DNA from: Orychophragmus violaceus
Lineage: Eukaryota; Streptophyta; Magnoliopsida; Brassicales; Brassicaceae
Length of the DNA stretch: 64,000 bases
Direction of reading: 5' to 3'
NCBI GenBank assembly: GCA_030180135.1
Contig: CM058230.1
Span: 17,609,082-17,673,081, forward strand
This document shows positions 56,701 through 64,000 of this stretch, one piece after another. The notes beneath the pieces are model-generated. The model saw nothing but the letters and a program-made list of their open reading frames with translations, was not told the DNA's origin and made no database searches. A program made the position numbers and the translations under genes. Each line of letters opens with the position of its first letter. The first letter of the stretch is position 1.

Positions 56701-57376
56701 AGAAGATGAGGATGGTCCGGAGGCTCATGTCAACGTTACGATCAAGTGAGGGTCAGGTCAGGTCAAAGCAAGTCGACGATTCGGGGAAGGTTCGGGTTAG
56801 CGTCGGGTTCATACCGGGTCTCGTTGTTCCGCTAGTCCGTCAATCCATCCGTCCGTCGTCATAATAACACTGTGAGTCGGCTAAATTGTGTGTTGCATTT
56901 AGTTAGAATCATATAGATCCGGAATTGATAAACCGTAGTTTAGGTTGCATACCCGATTGATTGAATTGGTTAGAACGACTAGATTAATTAATAACTCGGT
57001 GAACTAATTAAATGTTTAGGTTAAGGGATGCATGCTAGTTTTCTTATATCCGCAAACGTTGATAGCTCGTTGATTGCGTGATTGGGTGTTGCATTAATTG
57101 ATTGATAGTTCGTTGATTGCTTGATTGGGTGATGCATACATATAGAACGGCATGCTAGGATGTATATGCATATATAAGTACTTAAGAACGTATCTAAAGG
57201 AATCTATATACGGGAAATTATGAGTTGATTAAAATACGGTTAAAAGACATAACACATTTAGAATTGAATGAGTAAAGGTTAAGGATTGAATGAGGAAAGG
57301 TTAAGAACATATGAAAAGACTAATAAACCTAAATAACTGTTTGTGTGGTGTTGTTATTATTGATTGTGTGATTGTA

Positions 57377-57500
57377 TATCTACTTCGGTGTTGGGCCGAG
57401 TAGGCTGTTGATTGCTTGATTGTGTATCTACTTCGGTGTTGGGCTGAGTAGATTGTTGATTGCTTGATTGTTTATCTACTTCGGTGTTGGGACGAGTAGA
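57377..57500 (+). repeat. 48-bp tandem repeat in LARD2 5' LTR
   Basis: Units starting with tatctacttcggtgttggg recur at 57377, 57425 and 57473. The LARD1 LTRs have a single equivalent. Confidence 0.8.
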
Positions 57501-58792
57501 CTGTACTAGTAAAGACTTACTCTGGTGCGAGACCGGATAAGTCTGAGTAAGGTCGGGTGATGTGGAGATTGGAGATAGGACTTGCGGGATGGACTGAGGA
57601 TTGAGATGGTAGTTCTATTTGACCATGTTGGTATTGCATGGTAGAGTCCCAGTGAGTCTACTTGGTTACATTTTTGTTATTAGGACTCTATAGGGTGTGT
57701 TAGATCCCACAAGTCTAGAGATGGCGTTCCGGTACTTCCGACCCGATTGGATCCTCGGGTAGTTACCTGATCGGACTCGGGCCCTCAGGTGGTGATTCTG
57801 GTTATGGTGTTAACCTACTGCGTGACGGCGGTAGGTGTGTGGTCCGGATAATACGGGGTCGCGTCCTAGGGACGGACTGCAAGGAAGCTTTGGTTATCTA
57901 GGGGTAACACGAGTCACCGCGTATCGATGGACAGAGAACGGTGTCCTAGCCATAGGACTTCATGTTTTCGTCTAGGAGGCGTGGGAGATTTTAGTTACCG
58001 TGGGGTAGCTAAGTGTTCCCATGGAAGTTATCGAGTTCGCATTTGGGACCCATGGTGTGGAGATTGTGTTAGAGATGCGTTTAGTGTAGATCGAGTCTAA
58101 TCGAGAGCATGTGCCGCAGTGTTCTCGATTCCCTTGGTTACTTTTGTGTTGTTGTGTTGTTATTCGAATGCTTGTGTGTTGTGGAGCTCGTCATGTCTTG
58201 GTAGCACGTGACCAGCTATTTATACTTGATTGTTATTTTGAGTTTGGGCTGGATTATTAAATTATTAGCAGCCTTTAGTTGGGAGCCGTCTCACTCGGTA
58301 ATCTTAGATTGCTCATTAGACTCTTTTGTGTTTTTCAGGTTTGGCGTAGCTCGGCGGAAGCGTAGGGCACTCGGAGTAGGTTCGGGTTGGCATTTGGCAT
58401 CGGTCTGTTTACACATTTTGACATTACTTTCGGTTTTGGATTTTGTGGATACTATGTTAAATGTTTTGTATTGGACCGTATATTGTTATGAATAAAGTTT
58501 ATGATTTTAAAGTAATAAAAATGGAATAATTCCCTGATATACGGTTTAGTCCGAACTGAACATTACTCGTGGAAGTGGTACAAGTTAAAAAGCTTTGTAT
58601 CATGGAAACGAGGTAAACGGAGTCAAGGACGGTTTGCTTCGAGACATTGACTCAAACCGGAATGTCTCTTGCTTCGTATTGTGACAAACTCATCTCGTAT
58701 GGCTGCCCGGGTTTGATCGGTCATGTTCTTGTTTGATTGTTGTCCGGTCAGCTCGACGGTCAGCGGAAAACAGGAAGGGGCGTTACAAGAGG

Positions 58793-59967
58793 TGGTATCT
58801 GATACGATCAGGTTTTAATCCCTAGATCTACACTGCAAGTGCACAGACGTGAACCAGTAGTATATAGGGTATTGAATCCACAGAGACTCTAGACCTTACG
58901 ATAGATTGTAGAATTTCAGGTTAAGCTAGGTGAAATAGTAAAAAGCAGTAAAATCAAAGCAGGAAGTAAATTTAGAGGTTTGTAAGCAATCATGAAAAGC
59001 GTCAGGTCAAGGGAGTTCTCAGGAAATCAGGAACATAGGCTAATCAATCAATCGGGATCTAATTAGGAACTATTCTAGAACTAGAATCACAGAATTATAA
59101 CAGACCAACTTTCGTTATGAATATTATCTATGTCTAACAACCTAGCAAGCCAACTTTCGTTGCGAATCCTAGAGTTCTAAACAAGCATTAATCTCAAGTT
59201 CATTCGTTCACAATTCTTCTAAGCCAAATTTCTTTGCGAATAGTCAAATTGCTCATCTAGGTTCTTTTTAGTTAATCAACCAATTGTCGTTGCGGAAATC
59301 AACCTAACATCAATAATCTAAGTGGCCAGTTCAGATCAAGCATTAAGAACAACCCTAGATGAAGAACTAACAGATATGAATCCCTACAGATTGATCAACC
59401 TATAATTCCATGAAATCCCCTGTGAGAATCCCTAAACCTAACTGGTAAACTACTCAGACATGATCATCGAAACAGAAGACATCATGAATAGAAAATCAAA
59501 TAGCATATAACAGAATAAAGAACTGGGGTTCGAAATCTCTTCTCTTTCGAGTACAAGATCAGCCCCTAACTCTCTCAAAGTAAAATAAAGCATAGCCTAA
59601 ACAATGGCTTAAAAACCCTAATATAATGATCTAAACTCGGCTGGGGCTTCTTTGTAATTATGAGAAACTTATGGGCCAAAGTAAAAATTCCAAAACCCTT
59701 CATTAAACGCTCGCGAGAATTGTCCATCACGCATCTGCATCAATCGACACCAAAGGTGTGTCGATCGACACAACTCTCCAGAATCGACAATGAACTCTTC
59801 TTCTCGGCCAAATGCTCTAAAATGTGCCATAATGTCCAACTCCGCTCCAAACGTGTCTAGACCTGAAAACATACATAAAAGACTCCAAATCATAATAAAA
59901 GACTCGATAAATAAGACATATACCATGGTTAAAAACCCTAAAATCCATGGTATATCAGTATCAGAGC
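58793..59967 (+). other. LARD2 primer-binding site, split by a solo LTR
   Basis: TGGTATC at 58793-58799 and AGAGC at 59963-59967 together make the tRNA-Met-type site TGGTATCAGAGC once the solo LTR and one GTATC duplication are removed. Confidence 0.85.
58800..59957 (-). repeat. Solo Athila-like LTR
   Basis: 1,158 bp, with TGATAC at the low-coordinate end and TATATCA at the high end, flanked by GTATC (58795-58799 and 59958-59962). It is closely related to the LTR at 11054-12240, in the same orientation. It keeps the four dispersed CCAACTTTCGTTGCGAAT-like motifs (59105, 59150, 59224, 59279) and a TCGATCGA-type pair (59735-59773). No internal region is present, so LTR-LTR recombination removed it. 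Confidence 0.9.
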
Positions 59968-62561
59968 ATGGTTCATCATGGGTTCGAAAATTCTGTTTTT
60001 TTTAAGTTTTCAATGTTTTATCGAGTCTAAATGTATCGCCAATGCAACCGTTAGGAATCCGAGTCGTGTCCGTCAAAAACCGGGAAATGGGTATGTTAGA
60101 AAATTTATTAGAATTGTGCTAATCTTTTGGTATCTTGTTGCAGTCACACATCAGATTTGTCCTGGGAGGATCAGTGTGTGTGTGTGGTTTGCGACGACAG
60201 GAGGAGCAACCTCAGTATGGACGACCGAGAGTTCATTAGTTCTACTCCAGTTAGTCGAAGCCGATATTACTAGCATACGAAGTGTTCACGTATTTGCGGC
60301 CTATCTCGGAGCAGCAGTGGGCTGATATGATGATGGAATATTCGAGTTAACCAAGCCTTAGGAGTTCAAGGTCACTTAACCGCAGCCGCCTTCACCAGAT
60401 GTTGTCGGTCACTACTATTTTGTTGGTGTCGATCTTACCAAGTTGGATCCAGCGCCAGTTCCAGCATCTTAGTCGTCGCCACTGATGCAATTCCCGCCAT
60501 GCCTCACTTATGACCGAGTAAGATACTACGCTCTGTCCTGCCTTGCTGGACCTTTCTATCGAGAACGCGTCGCACCATCGCCATCACCGCACTCATTCCA
60601 TCCTCCTGGCGCACATGTCGGTTAGGATCCACATGAGTTGTACCGCTCATGTTGGAGATTAGGAAATAGATTAGGCCCAGGTAAGTAAGGGCTCTAACTC
60701 GTTGGTTGATGTGTATCGGCTTGCATTCGTCTCTGACGATTCAGTTGTGTGAAGCATGTGTTTCTTGTGGGATAGATTGGAACCGCTAGTATGTAGACTT
60801 CGACAGACCTATGCATTTAAAACTCTATGTGGTGAGTAGAAGTTTTATTTACACAATGTATGTTGAGTATTTCGGTTGTCTTTTTGAGTAGCGGAGTTGT
60901 TATATTGCATACTCATGATGGTTGTGAATGCAATGTAGTTACGATGTGAAAACAAATGATGGTCCAAAAGACGGTTTCCATCAGAACCCAGAGAGACGAC
61001 TGTAATCGCCGATTTGCTTGATTGATTGATTGTGTGTGATTGATTGCCTTACTAGGGTGTTAGAATGTTGAATTGATTGATTGATGCTTTGATTGCTCGC
61101 TAGGTTTTTAGTTGTTGGTTTTTAAGCATTGCATTTGATTGATCGTTAGGCTGCTAAAGCGTTTGATGGTATCATTGCATTGCTCATGGGTTGATTTGAT
61201 TTAGTAGTACTGCATTCATTTGATCGATAGGTTTCTAGCATTGCATTTTTTAATCGCTAGATTGTTAATTGAGACTCGGCGAATTAATCATCTCGTGCGG
61301 TTGTTAGATGAATGTTGAGCATCTTTGAATTGTTTAATTCGCTAGGTTGCTAGAAAGTACTTCTTGAGTTTTGGTTAGCAAATCGTTTGGATTGATCGGA
61401 TAGGGTGTTAGATGTTTGGGTAAGTGTTAGACCATTAGTCTTGTGTAGACGAGATGATAAGTTATCGGTTAGAATTGTTTTTGGTTAGAAAAGGTTAGAA
61501 AACCTCTTAGATAGAAATAAGCTCGGAATTTATAAAGCAGTATTTATAGAAAGCTTATTTAAGATTGAGCGGATATCAGGAAGTAAGTTAGAAAGGTCTA
61601 ACCGTTACAGTGTTGTTGAGGTTGTTGATGTAGGACGTGATGGACGATTTGACGAGGACACGAGACCGAACCCGAACCCGAGAGACGAGATATTATTTCA
61701 GGAAGCAGTTTGACCCGAGCCTGCAAGAAAGTCAGTGTGGATTCAAAAAAGAGTTTGGGTATCAGTGGCAGAAGAAATCAAGACGTATGAGTTTGATGAG
61801 TTAGCGAAGAGATTCAGAAGCATCAAAGTCAGTGGAAGAGTCCGTACGAGGATATCAGTGGGAAGAACAGTTTTGGAGTCAATGAAGCGTGGAGATCAGT
61901 GATCGAGGAAGTTCAAGGCGTGCATGAGTATGGCGATTTAGATGGAAGGAAGAAAATCGATATGAACATAATATCGGTCGGGAGCAGTAACCATTGGAAA
62001 CAACTTAAGCGACATGAATGGAGGACGAGTTATTATTGCATGATCGGGGAAGTCAAGACAAAGTGGGGAAGCCTGGAGTATTGGCTGGCGCAGATGAATT
62101 CATGAAGCGGAGTATAGCAATTCAGTCAGAATTGGTGGACTTGGGAATCAGAGATAGAATCGATGAAGTAATCAAATTGGGAAGTCATGATTGATCGAGA
62201 ATTAAACCATTTAGCGTGGGAAATTTAAGATGTCAGTGTGATGAGAGTTGGAGCAAAACCATGTTTCAAGAATTAGTTGAGCATCAGGAGTGTAGCTGCA
62301 GTGGATTTAGAATTCAAGCAGTGGCGCAGATGAAAACAAGACATAGAGTGGACCGTGCAGTCAAGATCAACGAATGTGCAATCAGAATGCAGATCAATGT
62401 AGAGAAGTTTTGTGCAAACCAGTGGTTCAGAAGCCAGAAAGCATCGGGAGTATGAGCTTAGTTTGGGAGCAGAGTATAAGCAGCAAATCATAGTTGGATT
62501 GGATTCAGAGACGGAAGCTTACATGATTCAGATTCCGATTCAAAGTTGTTAGTAACGGAGA
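59968..62561 (+). other. LARD2 internal region, decayed
   Basis: The leader matches LARD1 and contains an intron-like acceptor (TATCTTGTTGCAG at about 60131-60143). A strong donor-like CAG/GTAAGTAAG is kept at 60678-60689. An AT-rich, intron-like stretch with GATTGATT repeats follows (about 60990-61330). The last part (61640-62480) matches the LARD1 segment near 30502-31430. No intact gene: the gag-like region is too decayed to follow and the zinc knuckles are not visible. Confidence 0.55.

Positions 62562-64000
<1,439 letters not shown>

Larger units (their letters stand above)
55342..58787 (+). repeat. 5' LTR of LARD2
   Basis: 3,446 bp, homologous to the LARD1 LTRs. It has a GAA/GA-rich microsatellite block (56095-56700), three copies of a 48-bp tandem (starting 57377, 57425, 57473) and a deletion of roughly 200 bp near 57262 compared with the 3' LTR. 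Long open frames over the microsatellite are repeat artefacts. Confidence 0.82.

Noticed and set aside
55955..56728. A 257-codon Ser/Leu/Phe-rich frame on the minus strand and Lys/Glu-rich frames on the plus strand
   Set aside because: They only translate the GAA/GA microsatellite tract of the LARD2 LTR.

Overview
The window looks like heterochromatic or gene-poor nuclear DNA from a flowering plant, most likely a Brassicaceae species close to Arabidopsis. The reasons are one intact intron-containing gene that reads as the S-like RNase RNS3, and plant-type retroelements throughout (Ty1/copia, Athila/Tat-type Ty3/gypsy, L1-type LINEs, a MULE). Almost everything else is transposable-element DNA in nested insertions. 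Many insertions could be delimited exactly from LTR ends (TG...CA), primer-binding sites, polypurine tracts and matching 5-bp target-site duplications (TSDs). No tRNA, rRNA, CRISPR or bacterial-type feature was seen.

Layout. 1-9673: a minus-strand Ty1/copia element in tandem form (internal, LTR, internal, LTR); the left copy runs off the window. 9674-12240: 5' part of a minus-strand Athila-like element (LTR 11054-12240, broken gag), cut by the copia. 12241-21170: a degenerate plus-strand Tat-like gypsy element whose gag is split by a very young plus-strand Athila-like element (13151-19868, TSD GCAGC) that carries only gag and protease. 21293-22288: 5'-truncated LINE tail, plus strand. 22684-38940: a degenerate minus-strand L1-type LINE whose endonuclease region is split by a 10.4-kb non-autonomous LTR element (26840-37214, TSD AATAG, LTRs of about 3.65 kb, no pol; here called LARD1).

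39176-44333: a minus-strand Tork/TNT1-like copia element (TSD TACAC). 44824-45807: the host gene RNS3, four exons, apparently intact. 45931-47176: a 1.25-kb TRIM-like element (TSD ATATG), 123 bp past the RNS3 stop codon. 47182-55341: a dead MULE transposase gene split by a non-autonomous gypsy-like element (48722-54382, TSD CCTAC) that encodes an unfamiliar acidic protein. 55342-64000: a plus-strand relative of LARD1 (LARD2). A solo Athila-like LTR (58800-59957, TSD GTATC) lies inside its primer-binding site, and its 3' LTR has lost its first ~1.1 kb at a GA microsatellite.

The relative insertion order can be read from the nesting: LINE before LARD1; MULE before element F and before LARD2; LARD2 before the solo LTR; Tat-like before both Athila-like elements; minus Athila before copia. 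The clearest signal not explained by gene content is a palindromic motif around TCGATCGA. It recurs, often in pairs, in leaders, LTRs and inter-domain linkers of unrelated element families. I did not find evidence for a new functional system beyond these retroelement-level observations.
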